From Asaia bogorensis (GTDB lineage: Bacteria > Pseudomonadota > Alphaproteobacteria > Acetobacterales > Acetobacteraceae), in assembly GCA_945897825.1 (NCBI GenBank), contig CAMDGX010000025.1:1-53374 (forward strand): 53,374 bases of DNA. The letters are read 5' to 3'. The notes beneath the pieces were generated by a model that had not been told where the DNA came from, did no database searches, and was given only the letters and a program-made list of their open reading frames with translations. This document shows positions 17,644 to 26,804 of the stretch, in pieces. The stretch's first letter is position 1. Every line of letters begins with the position of its first letter. Made by a program: the position numbers and the translations under genes.

Positions 17644-17757
17644 GCACGGGATGCTTGCATTTCTGGTTGGCAAAAGACAATCGTATCGGCGACGTGGCGC
17701 GCAGGGACGACAGCCGCGGTGGCCTGAGGGACGACCAACAGGGAAGGGCAGTGGACA
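17644..17757. promoter_or_regulatory. Divergent promoter region, regulator/importer
   Basis: This 114-bp gap separates the GntR gene and the importer operon and must hold both promoters. On the plus strand TTGCAT near 17654 could be a -35 element. The AT-richer stretch with GGCAAAAGACAATCGTATC is the best place for the operator. I cannot fix the exact elements. Confidence 0.35.
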
Positions 17758-19308
17758 ATGAGGGCTTTGCTGACGATGGCGGCCGTGGCCGCCCTGATCG
17801 CCGCGGCGCCGCAGGCCGAGGCGCAGGAGAAGAGCATCCGGGTGCGCTACAACACCGACATCCGCTCCACCGACCCCGGCGTGAACCGCGACGAGAACAC
17901 CGACGCGGTGGTGCAGCACATGGTCGAGGGTCTGGTGGCGTTCCGCGAGGATGCCTCGGTCGGCCCGCTGCTGGCCGAGAGCATGAATGTCTCGGCCGAT
18001 GCGCGCACCTACACCTTCGTGCTGCGCGACGGGCTGACCTTCCACAACGGCGCCCCCGTCACCTCGGCCGACGTGCTGTGGACCTGGCAGCGCTACCTCG
18101 ATCCCAAGTCCGGCTTCCGCTGCACCGCGGATTTCGACGGGCGCGGCCTGACCAAGGTGACCGGCATCACGGCCCCCGACGCGCGCACCGTGGTGTTCAC
18201 CCTGGAGCAGCCGAGCGCGCTGTTCCCCGCCATCATGGCGCGGCCCGATTGCGGCGGCACGGCGGTGTATCACCGGGATTCGCTGGACGCCGACGGCAAG
18301 TGGAAGGCGCCGATCGGCACCGGGCCGTTCATGCTCGGCGAATGGAAGCGCGGCGAATACATCGAACTGCGCCGCTTCGCCGCCTACAAATCGCGCGGCG
18401 GCCCGCGCGACGGGCTGACCGGCGGCAAGGCGGCGCAGGTGGACCGCGTGCGCTTCGTGATCATCCCCGACGCCGCAGCGGCCAAGGCCGCGCTCCTGTC
18501 GGGCTCGGTGGACGTGGTGCCGGATGTGGCGAACTCCGACGTCGCGGAGCTGAAGAAGCGCGCCGAGCTGGCGCTGTCCGAGGCGCAGACCATGGGCATG
18601 AGCGCCATCCTGATGCAGACGCGCGCGCCGATCATGAGGGACCCGCGCGTGCGCCAGGCGGTGATGGCCTCGCTCGACATCGCCGAGCTGGTCGGCGCGC
18701 TGACCGAGGGGCTGGGCAAGCCGAACACCTCGCCGATCCCGGTGGCCAGCGGCTGGCACAAGGGCCCGCACAAGGACGTGCCGAAGCAGGATCTCGCCCT
18801 GGCGAAGAAGCTGCTCGCCGAGGCGGGCTACAAGGGCGAGAAGATAGTGATGGTGGCGAACAAGCGTTACCAGAGCATGTTCGACCTCGCCGTGCTGTCG
18901 CAGTCCATGATGCAGTCGGCCGGGCTGAACGTGGAGATCGAGGTGCTCGACTGGGCCACGCAGCTCGATAAATACTCGAAGGGCGACTACCAGATGATGG
19001 CCTTCGGCTATTCCGCGCGCCTCGATCCCGCGCTGTCGTTCGAGATGGTGACCGGGGTGAAGGACAAGCAGCCGCGCAAGGTGTGGGACAGTGCGGAGGG
19101 CGAGACGCTGATCCGTCAGGCAATGGTCGAGACCGACCAGGCCCGGCGCCAGGCGCTGCTCGACGAGCTCTACACCCGCTTCCGCGCCGACACGCCGATG
19201 GTGGTGCTCTACAACGGCGTCGAATCCACCGCCGTGCGCAAGGCGGTGAAGGGCTACGCGTCCTGGGTGATGGGCACGGCGCGGCTCTGGGGCGTGTCGG
19301 TCGACTGA
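17758..19308 (+). CDS. ABC importer solute-binding protein, peptide/nickel type
   Basis: A 516-residue periplasmic cluster C (DppA/OppA-like) binding protein. The signal peptide ends at AEAQ; then come TDIRSTDPGVNRDENTDAVVQHMVEGLVAF, YTFVLRDGLTFHNGAPVTSADV and the mid-protein PIGTGPFMLGEWKRGEYIEL, all typical of family 5. It opens an operon with two permeases, a double ATPase and an oxidase. The start has GGGAAGGG upstream at a usable distance. The ligand is probably a short peptide or amine-like compound, inferred from the family and the oxidase. Confidence 0.92.
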   Translation: MRALLTMAAVAALIAAAPQAEAQEKSIRVRYNTDIRSTDPGVNRDENTDAVVQHMVEGLVAFREDASVGPLLAESMNVSADARTYTFVLRDGLTFHNGAPVTSADVLWTWQRYLDPKSGFRCTADFDGRGLTKVTGITAPDARTVVFTLEQPSALFPAIMARPDCGGTAVYHRDSLDADGKWKAPIGTGPFMLGEWKRGEYIELRRFAAYKSRGGPRDGLTGGKAAQVDRVRFVIIPDAAAAKAALLSGSVDVVPDVANSDVAELKKRAELALSEAQTMGMSAILMQTRAPIMRDPRVRQAVMASLDIAELVGALTEGLGKPNTSPIPVASGWHKGPHKDVPKQDLALAKKLLAEAGYKGEKIVMVANKRYQSMFDLAVLSQSMMQSAGLNVEIEVLDWATQLDKYSKGDYQMMAFGYSARLDPALSFEMVTGVKDKQPRKVWDSAEGETLIRQAMVETDQARRQALLDELYTRFRADTPMVVLYNGVESTAVRKAVKGYASWVMGTARLWGVSVD

Positions 19309-19356
19309 GGCCTCCGCCCCCTCCGCCGGAAGGCGGCAGGGGGCGGGACAAGCGCC

Positions 19357-20301
19357 ATGATCGGACATATCGCCCGTCGCCTCGCGATGACCGTGCCGAC
19401 ACTGCTGCTGGTGTCGGTGGCGGTGTTCGTCCTGCTGCGCCTGGTGCCCGGCGACCCGGCCCAGCTGATGCTCGGCGACGCCATGACGGAGGAATCCCTG
19501 GCCGAGGCGCGGGCGCGCATGGGGCTCGACGGGCCGCTGGCGCTGCAGTTCCTCTACTGGCTCGGCCGGGTGGCGACCGGCGACCTCGGCCGCTCGCTGG
19601 TCAACGACCTGCCGGTGCTGCCGCTGGTGATCGAGCGCTTCCAGGTCTCGGCAGTGATCGTGGTGGTGGCGGTGGCGCTCGCCGCGCTGATCGCCGTCCC
19701 GGCCGGGCTCTACGCGGCCTGGCGGCAGGACTCGCTGGGCGACATCGCCGTCGTCGCGGTCTCGACCCTGCTGCTGTCGATCCCGAGCTTCTGGTTGGGA
19801 CTGCTGCTGCTGCTGCTGTTCGGGCTGCAGCTCGGCTGGGTGCCGGTGATCGGCTACGTGCCGTTCGCGCTCGACTTCTGGCGCGCGACGGGCTTCGTGC
19901 TGCTGCCGATCGCCACCCTGGCGCTGATCGAGGCCGGCGTCGTCACGCGCATGGCGCGCGCCAGCACCATCGAGGTGTTGCGGCTGGACTACATCACCCA
20001 CGCGCGCGCCAAGGGCGTGCCGGAGCGCGGCGTGCTGCTGCGCCACGCCTTGCCGAACGCCTTCGCGCCGACCTGGACGCTGCTGGGCCTGATCCTCGGC
20101 AACCTGCTCGGCGGCATCGCGGTGATGGAGACGGTGTTCACCATCCCCGGGCTCGGGCGGCTGCTGGTCGATGCGATCTTCGCGCGCGACTACCCGGTGG
20201 TGCAGGGCTGCATGCTGCTGACCACGGTGATCTACGTGCTGGTGAACCTGGTGGTGGACCTGACCTACCCGCTGTTCGACCCGCGGGTGGCGGCGCAATG
20301 A
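19357..20301 (+). CDS. ABC importer permease, DppB-like
   Basis: A 314-residue inner-membrane permease. The N-terminus MIGHIARRLAMTVPTLLLVSVAVFVLLRLVPGDPA is diagnostic of DppB-type subunits (shown by MTVPTLLLVSVAVFVLLRLV and PGDPA), and the EAA loop is THARAKGVPERGVLLRHALP. About six membrane helices. Its stop overlaps the next permease start (ATGA). Confidence 0.94.
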   Translation: MIGHIARRLAMTVPTLLLVSVAVFVLLRLVPGDPAQLMLGDAMTEESLAEARARMGLDGPLALQFLYWLGRVATGDLGRSLVNDLPVLPLVIERFQVSAVIVVVAVALAALIAVPAGLYAAWRQDSLGDIAVVAVSTLLLSIPSFWLGLLLLLLFGLQLGWVPVIGYVPFALDFWRATGFVLLPIATLALIEAGVVTRMARASTIEVLRLDYITHARAKGVPERGVLLRHALPNAFAPTWTLLGLILGNLLGGIAVMETVFTIPGLGRLLVDAIFARDYPVVQGCMLLTTVIYVLVNLVVDLTYPLFDPRVAAQ

Positions 20302-21113
20302 AGCGCCCACCGGTCAACTTCCTGGTCGGCGGCGCGCTGATGGCCGCCCTGGCCGCCACCGCCGCGCTGGCCACGGTCTGGACGCCGTTCGACCCGCTGC
20401 GCCCGAACCTGCGCGCCCGGCTGCGCCCGCCGTCGGAGCTGTTCTGGCTCGGCACCGACGAGTTCGGCCGCGATGTGCTCAGCCGCCTGATGGCCGGCGC
20501 GGCGACGAGCACGCTGGTGGCGCTGCTGACCGTGGCGCTGGCCGTGGCACTCGGCACCGTGCTGGGGCTTCTGGCGGGATACCTGCGCGGCTGGACCGAC
20601 CGCGCGCTGATGGCGGTGAACGACGCGCTGCTCGCCTTCCCCGGCATCCTGCTGGCGCTCGGCCTGATGTCGGCGTTCGGCGCCAACAAATACGGCATCG
20701 TCGCCGCGCTGGGCATCGCCTACGCCCCCTCGGTGGTGCGCATCGTGCGCGGCGCGGTGCTGTCGATCCGCGAGCGCGAGTATGTCGAGGCGTCGCGCGT
20801 GATGGGCAACTCCGAAGCCTACACCATGCTGCGCCACGTGCTGCCGAACTGCGCCGCACCGCTGATCGTGCTGTCCACCAGCATGTTCGGCTGGGTCGTG
20901 CTGTCCGAAAGCGCGCTGAGCTTCCTCGGCCTCGGTGTGCCGCCGCCCGCCCCCACCTGGGGCAACATGCTCGCTGCCGCCCGCCCGCACATGGAAACGG
21001 CGGTGTGGCTCAGCCTCGCCCCAGGCATCTGCATCGCCGCCACGCTGCTGGGCGTGAACCTGCTGGGCGACGCGCTGCGCGACCGGCTGGACCCGCGCAT
21101 GAGGGCAGCATGA
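20298..21113 (+). CDS. ABC importer permease, DppC-like
   Basis: A 271-residue inner-membrane partner permease. LGTDEFGRDVLSRLMAGA and the EAA loop EASRVMGNSEAYTMLRHVLP are typical of DppC. The start ATG at 20298 overlaps the previous stop; the longer frame upstream is a shadow. It overlaps the ATPase gene by 4 bases. Confidence 0.94.
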   Translation: MKRPPVNFLVGGALMAALAATAALATVWTPFDPLRPNLRARLRPPSELFWLGTDEFGRDVLSRLMAGAATSTLVALLTVALAVALGTVLGLLAGYLRGWTDRALMAVNDALLAFPGILLALGLMSAFGANKYGIVAALGIAYAPSVVRIVRGAVLSIREREYVEASRVMGNSEAYTMLRHVLPNCAAPLIVLSTSMFGWVVLSESALSFLGLGVPPPAPTWGNMLAAARPHMETAVWLSLAPGICIAATLLGVNLLGDALRDRLDPRMRAA

Positions 21114-22699
21114 CGCTGCTGGCCGTCCGCAATCTCTCCGTCGCCGCCGGCGCCCTGCCGATTCTCGATGGCATCTCCTTCGATCTGGCCGAAGGCGAGA
21201 TCCTCGCCCTGGTCGGCGAATCCGGCTCCGGCAAGACCATGGCCGCCCGCGCCGTCATGGGCCTGCTGCCGCGCGGCGTCGCCATCACCGGGGGATCGAT
21301 CCGCTTCCAGGGCGCCGATGTCACCGGCCTCGCCCCCGACGCGCTGCGCCGCATGCGCGGCCCCGGCGCGGGGATGGTCTTCCAGGAGCCGATGGTCTCC
21401 CTGAACCCCGCCCACACCATCGGCGCCCAGATGGCCGAGGGCCTGCGCCTGCACACCAGGCTCGACCGCACGGCCATCCGCGCCCGCTGCCTGGACATGC
21501 TGGCCCGCGTACAGATCGCCGACCCCGAATTCTGCCTCGCGGCCTATCCGCACGCCTTCTCCGGCGGCATGCGCCAGCGCATCATGATCGCCTCGGTCAT
21601 GCTGCTGAAGCCCAAGCTGCTCATTGCCGACGAACCCACCACCGCGCTCGACACGCTGACCCAGCGCGAGGTGCTGGACCTGATGGTGGGCCTGACGCGC
21701 GACGAGGGCACCGCGGTGCTGCTCATCACCCACAATCTCGGCCTGGTCGGGCGCTACGCCGACCGCGCCGTCGTGCTGCGCCAGGGCCGCGTGGTGGAGC
21801 AAGGCCCGTCGCGCGCCCTGCTCGCCGCCCCGGCCGATCCCTACACCCGCGAACTGGTCGACGCGGTGCCGCGCCGCGGCGTGTTTCCCCCCCGCCCGGC
21901 GCGAACCCCCGCGCCGCCGTTGCTGGAGGCGCGCGCGATCTCGGTCACCTATCCCGGCCGGATGCGCCTGTTCGGTGCCGCGTCGGGCAAGCGCGCCGTC
22001 GAGGGGGCGAGCCTCGCGATCCATCCCGGCGAATTCGTCGCGGTGGTCGGCGGCAGCGGCTCCGGCAAGACGACGCTGGGCCGCGCGCTGATGCGCCTGC
22101 TCCCGACCAGCGCCGGCGAGGTGCGCTTCCGCGGCGCGGACGTCACGCGCGCGCAGGGCACCGCGCTGCGCGACTTCCGGCTGGCCTGCCAGATGGTGTT
22201 CCAGGACCCGTACTCCTCGCTCGATCCGCGCATGACGGTGGGCGAGATCGTGGCCGAGCCGCTCCGTCTGGTGCCGGGCCTGGACCGGGCGCAGGCGCGC
22301 GACCGGCTGGAGGAGGCGCTGGCGCAGGTCGGCCTGGCCGGCTACGCCGCGCGCCATCCGCACATGCTCTCGGGCGGCCAGCGCCAGCGCGTGGCGATCG
22401 CCCGCGCCATCATCCGTCGCCCCGCCTTCGTGATGGCCGACGAGCCGGTCTCGGCGCTGGACATGACGATCCAGAAGCAGGTGCTCACCCTGTTCCGCGA
22501 CCTCCAGGCCCGCCACGCCTTCGCCTGCCTGTTCATCTCCCACGACCTCGCCGCCGTCGAGCAGGTCGCCGACCGCGTGGTGGTGATGCAGGAAGGCCGC
22601 ATCATCGAGGAAGGCCCGACCGAGGAGATCTTCCTGCGCCCGCGCCACGCCTACACGCGCGCCCTGCTGGAGGCAGCCCCGATGCTGGAGTCGGCATGA
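21110..22699 (+). CDS. ABC importer ATPase, fused DppD-DppF type
   Basis: A 529-residue protein with two complete nucleotide-binding domains in one chain. Domain 1 has Walker A GESGSGKT, signature FSGGMRQR and Walker B LLIADEPT; domain 2 has Walker A GGSGSGKT, signature LSGGQRQR and FVMADEPVSALD. Both carry the oligopeptide-transporter C-terminal extension (for example AAPADPYTRELVDAVP and RPRHAYTRALLEAAP). The fusion replaces separate dppD and dppF genes. It overlaps neighbours by 4 bases on both sides. Confidence 0.95.
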   Translation: MTLLAVRNLSVAAGALPILDGISFDLAEGEILALVGESGSGKTMAARAVMGLLPRGVAITGGSIRFQGADVTGLAPDALRRMRGPGAGMVFQEPMVSLNPAHTIGAQMAEGLRLHTRLDRTAIRARCLDMLARVQIADPEFCLAAYPHAFSGGMRQRIMIASVMLLKPKLLIADEPTTALDTLTQREVLDLMVGLTRDEGTAVLLITHNLGLVGRYADRAVVLRQGRVVEQGPSRALLAAPADPYTRELVDAVPRRGVFPPRPARTPAPPLLEARAISVTYPGRMRLFGAASGKRAVEGASLAIHPGEFVAVVGGSGSGKTTLGRALMRLLPTSAGEVRFRGADVTRAQGTALRDFRLACQMVFQDPYSSLDPRMTVGEIVAEPLRLVPGLDRAQARDRLEEALAQVGLAGYAARHPHMLSGGQRQRVAIARAIIRRPAFVMADEPVSALDMTIQKQVLTLFRDLQARHAFACLFISHDLAAVEQVADRVVVMQEGRIIEEGPTEEIFLRPRHAYTRALLEAAPMLESA

Positions 22700-23997
22700 A
22701 CCCTCACGATCCGCGCTGGGACAGCGCCTTCTCCAATTTGTGGGCGGCCACCAGCCGGGAGCCCGCGCCCGACTGCCCGCCATTGCACGGCCACGCCACG
22801 GCCGACGTGCTGGTGATCGGCGCCGGCTATGCCGGGCTGTCCACCGCCATCCACCTCGCCGATCGCGGCGCGCGGGTCGTGGTGCTGGAGGCGCACGCGC
22901 CCGGCCATGGCGGCTCCGGGCGCAACGGCGGGCAGGTGATCCCCGGCATCCGCCATTTCCGCGCCGACTGCGAGGCCGCCTTCGGGGCGGAGCGCGGCGC
23001 CCGCCTGCACCGCTTCGGCGCCGAGGCGCAGCAGGCGGTGTGGGGCTTCATCGACCGCTTCGCCATCGCCTGCGACGACGTCCGCACCGGCTGGGTCCAG
23101 GCGGCGCATGGCGCGGAGTCGCTGGCGCTCGGCCTCAAGCGCGCGGCCGCCTGGCAGGCCTACGGCGCCCCGGTCGAAACGCTCGACGGCACCGCGATCG
23201 CCGCACTGACCGCCTCCGACGAATATGTCGGCGGCTGGGTGGACCGGCGCGGCGGCGTGGTCAACCCGCTCGCCTATTGCCGCGGCCTGGCGCGCGGCGC
23301 CATCTCGCTTGGTGTTGCGGTGCACGGTGCCAGCCACGTGCTGACGCTGGCACCGGAGGGCGGCGGATGGATCGCCCGCACTGCGACAGGATCGGTCGCC
23401 GCCCGGCAGGTCGTTGTCGCCACCACCGCCTACAGCGACGGGCTGGTGCCCGGCCTGGCCGACAGCGTCATGGCGGTGCAGAGCTTCCAGGTCGCCACCG
23501 CGCCGCTCAGCGCGGACCAGCGCCGGCGCATCCTGCCGGCGGGCGAGGCGGTGTCGGACACGCGCCACTTGCTGCGCTACTTCCGCGTCGATGCCGACGG
23601 GCGGCTGGTGGTGGGCGGGCGCGGAACGCTCGGGCCGGCGCAGGGCGCGAGCAGCTTCTCCCTGGTGCGCATGACGCTCGCCAAGCTCTATCCGGAGCTC
23701 GCCGACGCGCCGATCGAACACGCCTGGGGCGGCTTCGTCGCGGTCAACCCGCCCGACCGCTGGCCCCGCCTGCATCGCCCGGCCGAGGGGCTGTGGGTCA
23801 GCATGGGCTGCAACGGCAAGGGCGTCGCCTGGGCCTCGGCATTCGGGCGGGTGCTGGCGGACGCGGCGCTGGGCGCGGCGGAGGAGACGCTGCCGCTGCC
23901 GGTCAGCCCGATGCCCCGCATCCCGTTTCGCGCGCTGCGGCGCCTCTACGTAGGCGTCGGCACGTTGTGGTACCGCCTCATGGATGGGCGCGGGTAG
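22696..23997 (+). CDS. FAD-dependent amine/amino-acid oxidoreductase (DAO family)
   Basis: A 433-residue flavoprotein of the DadA/PuuB (OrdL) type. The N-terminal dinucleotide fold VLVIGAGYAGLSTAIHLADRG with acidic end VVLEAH, the FAD-family motif GGSGRNGGQVIPG, and the C-terminal WVSMGCNGKGVAWASAFG are visible. It probably oxidises a secondary amine or gamma-glutamyl-polyamine-like compound brought in by the importer, with which it overlaps by 4 bases. It ends 3 bases from the convergent CorC-like gene. Confidence 0.9.
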   Translation: MNPHDPRWDSAFSNLWAATSREPAPDCPPLHGHATADVLVIGAGYAGLSTAIHLADRGARVVVLEAHAPGHGGSGRNGGQVIPGIRHFRADCEAAFGAERGARLHRFGAEAQQAVWGFIDRFAIACDDVRTGWVQAAHGAESLALGLKRAAAWQAYGAPVETLDGTAIAALTASDEYVGGWVDRRGGVVNPLAYCRGLARGAISLGVAVHGASHVLTLAPEGGGWIARTATGSVAARQVVVATTAYSDGLVPGLADSVMAVQSFQVATAPLSADQRRRILPAGEAVSDTRHLLRYFRVDADGRLVVGGRGTLGPAQGASSFSLVRMTLAKLYPELADAPIEHAWGGFVAVNPPDRWPRLHRPAEGLWVSMGCNGKGVAWASAFGRVLADAALGAAEETLPLPVSPMPRIPFRALRRLYVGVGTLWYRLMDGRG

Positions 23998-24000
23998 GGT

Positions 24001-25299
24001 TCAGCCCTCGGCGAGCTTCTCGCGGCTGGCGCGCACGCGTTCGACGCGCCGCCCGTCCATGGCCGCCACCTCGAACAGCCAGCCGCCAAACACGATGCGG
24101 TCGCCTTCGCGCGGCACCCGGCGCAGCAGCGCCAGCACCAGGCCGGCCAGCGTGTGGTAGGTGCCGGTGGAGGGCAGGGCGGGCAGATTGAGCCGCGCCT
24201 TCACCTCGTCGACCGGCATCATGCCGTCGAGCATCAGCGCGGAGACATCGGCCTCGGTGCCGCGATCCGGCGCCGGGGCCGCGCTCTCGGGGTCGCCGAC
24301 GATGGCTTCCAGCAGGTCGTGCGCGGTCACCAGCCCCTCGAAGCTGCCGTACTCGTCCATCACCAGCGCGAGCCCCAGATCGTCGGCGCGCAGCCGCTCC
24401 AGCGCATCGAGCGCGGTGACGGTGTCGGGCATGACGATCGGCTGGCGCAGCGCGTCCCCGATCGACAGTGGCCGGCCGTCCAGGATGGTGTCGAGGATCG
24501 ACTTCGCCTGCACGACGCCCACCACATTGTCGACCGAGCCGTTGCACACCACGAAGCGCGAGCGCGGCCAGCGCTTCAGCGCCGCGGCGATCTCGGCCTG
24601 GCTGTCGGTGATGTCCACCCAGGCGACCTCGTTGCGCGGCGTCATGATCGCCCGCACCGGCTTGTCGGCAAGCCGCAGGACGCGCTCGATCATGTCGCGC
24701 TCCTCCGTCTCCAGCACGCCGGTCTGCTCGCCCTCGACCAGCAGCGCCTTGATCTCCTCTTCCGAGACGGTCTGCTGCCCGGTGCGCGCGATGCCGGCCA
24801 GGCGCATCAGCAAGTTCGAGGAAATGCCGAGCAGCCAGACCAGGGGAGATGCGATGCGGGCGAGCCATTCCAGCGGTGCCGCGGCGAAGGCGGCCAGGCG
24901 CTCGGGCTGCTGCAGGGCGATCTGCTTGGGAACCAGCTCGCCGATCACCAGCGAGAAATAGGTGATGCAGACGACCACGATGCTCACCGCCAGGGTGTTG
25001 GCGAACGGCGCCACGACCGGGATGGTTTCGAGCACCGGCGTCAGGCTGGCGGCCACGCGCGCGCCACCAAAGGCGCCGGAGAGGATGCCGACCAGCGTGA
25101 TGCCGATCTGCACCGCCGGCAGGAAGCGCTGCGGGTTCTCCGCAAGGCGCCGGGCCCGGCCCGCCCCGCGCACCCCCTGCGCCTCCAGGATGCCGAGGCG
25201 GCTGCGGTTCGAGGAAACCAACGCCATCTCGCTGAGTGCGAACAGCCCGTTCAGCATGATCAGCAGGACGATGACGATGATGTCGAGCGCGGCGGCCAT
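24001..25299 (-). CDS. CorC/HlyC family (CNNM-like) membrane protein with CBS pair
   Basis: A 432-residue protein with an N-terminal DUF21/CNNM membrane domain (about 1-185; MLNGLFALSEMALVSSNRSRL start, several helices), a tandem CBS module (about 200-335; PRNEVAWVDI, VMPDTVTALDALERLRADD) and a C-terminal CorC_HlyC domain (about 345-425; GRYGSFEGLVTAHDLLEAIVGD precedes it). Such proteins are linked to magnesium or other divalent-cation efflux; hemolysin in the old name is misleading. It is a single-gene unit. Confidence 0.92.
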   Translation of the reverse strand: MAAALDIIVIVLLIMLNGLFALSEMALVSSNRSRLGILEAQGVRGAGRARRLAENPQRFLPAVQIGITLVGILSGAFGGARVAASLTPVLETIPVVAPFANTLAVSIVVVCITYFSLVIGELVPKQIALQQPERLAAFAAAPLEWLARIASPLVWLLGISSNLLMRLAGIARTGQQTVSEEEIKALLVEGEQTGVLETEERDMIERVLRLADKPVRAIMTPRNEVAWVDITDSQAEIAAALKRWPRSRFVVCNGSVDNVVGVVQAKSILDTILDGRPLSIGDALRQPIVMPDTVTALDALERLRADDLGLALVMDEYGSFEGLVTAHDLLEAIVGDPESAAPAPDRGTEADVSALMLDGMMPVDEVKARLNLPALPSTGTYHTLAGLVLALLRRVPREGDRIVFGGWLFEVAAMDGRRVERVRASREKLAEG

Positions 25300-25433
25300 G
25301 AAGGGGATCCAGCGAAACAGGGCACTGTCTATAACGCGGTTTCACCCCGTTTCCCATCGCGCGGCCCTTCGCCGCAGCGCGCGCGCAGCCGTATGCGCGC
25401 GGGCGTCGCGGAAAATGTCTGGAAAGCGAGCCA

Positions 25434-25448
25434 TTAATGTCTTATTAA
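25434..25448 (+). promoter_or_regulatory. Candidate CtrA box
   Basis: TTAA-TGTCTTA-TTAA is an exact TTAA-N7-TTAA, the core of the alphaproteobacterial CtrA site. It overlaps a GTCTTA-T-TAAGAC palindrome (25439-25451). AT-rich sequence is rare here, and the site is 25 bases before the start of the small gene at 25473. Regulation by CtrA is inferred. Confidence 0.45.
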
Positions 25449-25472
25449 GACGTCATTTGCCGGAGACATGAG

Positions 25473-25841
25473 ATGGACGGATTTCAAAGCGCCTCGATCA
25501 TCAAGTTCCCCACCCGCCGCGCGCCAGCCCCGGAGGCGGCCGCCCTGCCGCCGGGTGACGATCCTGCCGCGCGCGATGAAGGGGCGCGGCGGTTGCAGGC
25601 GGCGCTGGCGGCATTGGAACAGGCGATCGCCGGACAGCGCGAGGCGGTGGCGCGCTGGCGCGGCGCGCTCGGGTCGCTCGGCACCTCGGTGCAGGGGTTG
25701 CACACCTCGCTGCAGGACTACGGCGACCGCCTGGGCACGCTGCGCGGACAGCTGGACACCGTCTCCGCCAGCGCGCGCGACCTGGAGGCCTGGGCCGATT
25801 CCGCCCTGGCGCAATCCGACGGGTCGGCTCAGCCGAAATAG
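25473..25841 (+). CDS. Small coiled-coil hypothetical protein
   Basis: 122 residues; no family recognised. The N-terminus MDGFQSASIIKFPTRRAP is short and basic. Residues about 35-115 are a long amphipathic helix (ARRLQAALAALEQAIAGQR, LRGQLDTVSASARDLEAWAD) likely to form a coiled coil. No signal peptide or membrane segment. A GGAG sits 7 bases before the ATG at 25473, which favours this frame over the overlapping one from 25468. It is preceded by a CtrA-like box and overlaps the convergent downstream gene by 13 bases. Confidence 0.7.
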   Translation: MDGFQSASIIKFPTRRAPAPEAAALPPGDDPAARDEGARRLQAALAALEQAIAGQREAVARWRGALGSLGTSVQGLHTSLQDYGDRLGTLRGQLDTVSASARDLEAWADSALAQSDGSAQPK

Positions 25842-26647
25842 GCGTTGATCTCCCCGGTCGGCACGGCGGTGTCCACGTAGCCGAGCGTGCCGGCGCCCTG
25901 CACCTCGCGCGCCGCCGCGATCAGCCCCGTCATGGCGGCCCGGTACAGCGAGGTGGCAAGGCTCACGCGCCGCACGCCGCAGGCCGCGAGGTCCGGCACC
26001 GTGAAGGAGCGGCGCGGGATGCCGGCCATGAAGTTGAACGGGCGCTCAAGCGCGGCGCAGACCGCGCGCACGGCCTCGAGGTCCGGCAGGCCGGGGGCCA
26101 TCAGCACATCGGCGCCGGCGGCCTCGAACGCCTGGAGGCGGCGGATCGTGTCCTCGAGATCCGGCCGGTTGCGCACGAAATTCTCCGTGCGCGCGGTCAG
26201 CACGAAGCCGGTGCCCGTGGCGCGCGCGGCCGCCACCGCCGCGGCCACGCGGGCGACGGCGTGGTCGAACGCGAAGATCGGCTCGCCGGCGTCGCCGGTG
26301 GCGTCCTCGATCGTGGCGCCGGCCAGGCCGATGCCGGCGGCCAGGCGGTAGGTTTCCGCGGCGTCCTGCGGCGCGTCGGCGAAGCCTTTCTCCAGGTCGG
26401 CGGAGACCGGCAGGTCGGTGGCATCGACGACGGCCCGGGCATGGGCGAGCGCTTCGTCGCGGCTGACCTGCCCGTCGCGCCGGCCGAGGATGCCGGCACA
26501 GGCGCCGCTCGACGTGGCAAGGGCCGGAAAGCCCATCCCGGCCAGGATCTTCGCCGAGCCCGCGTCCCAGGCATTGGCGATGACGAAGGTGTCCCCCGCG
26601 TGCAGCGCGCGGAAGCGGGCGATCTTTTCGAGCTGGCTGGCGGCCAT
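25829..26647 (-). CDS. Isocitrate lyase/PEP mutase family protein
   Basis: A 272-residue TIM-barrel enzyme of the PEP mutase/isocitrate lyase superfamily. FRALHAGDTFVIANAWDAGSA, LPVSADLEKGFAD and GATIEDATGD give the substrate and Mg-binding segments, and TARTENFVRNRPDLEDTI follows. The conserved KKCGH motif of true lyases is not seen, so 2-methylisocitrate lyase is unlikely; oxaloacetate or related C-C hydrolysis is possible. The ATG at 26647 matches family starts. Confidence 0.88.
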   Translation of the reverse strand: MAASQLEKIARFRALHAGDTFVIANAWDAGSAKILAGMGFPALATSSGACAGILGRRDGQVSRDEALAHARAVVDATDLPVSADLEKGFADAPQDAAETYRLAAGIGLAGATIEDATGDAGEPIFAFDHAVARVAAAVAAARATGTGFVLTARTENFVRNRPDLEDTIRRLQAFEAAGADVLMAPGLPDLEAVRAVCAALERPFNFMAGIPRRSFTVPDLAACGVRRVSLATSLYRAAMTGLIAAAREVQGAGTLGYVDTAVPTGEINAYFG

Positions 26648-26804
26648 GGCGTGTTTCCCCTGGGATCCCCCGCAGAGTGGCGCGGGTTGCCCGCACGGGC
26701 AAAGGCCAACGCCGGGCCCGTCGGGCAGACCATTGCCGGCGATGGCGACCGCCCGGCTTGTCCGCCCGGCGCGGCATGGTATCCCTGGCAACGGAGGGAC
26801 CGCG

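Noticed and set aside
14251-17727. 1158-codon open frame on the plus strand
   Set aside because: Antisense to tonB, hmuR and the GntR gene, which have clear domains and motifs.
17644-20310. Long upstream extension of the GntR frame
   Set aside because: Antisense to the importer genes; the GntR domain starts at 17643.
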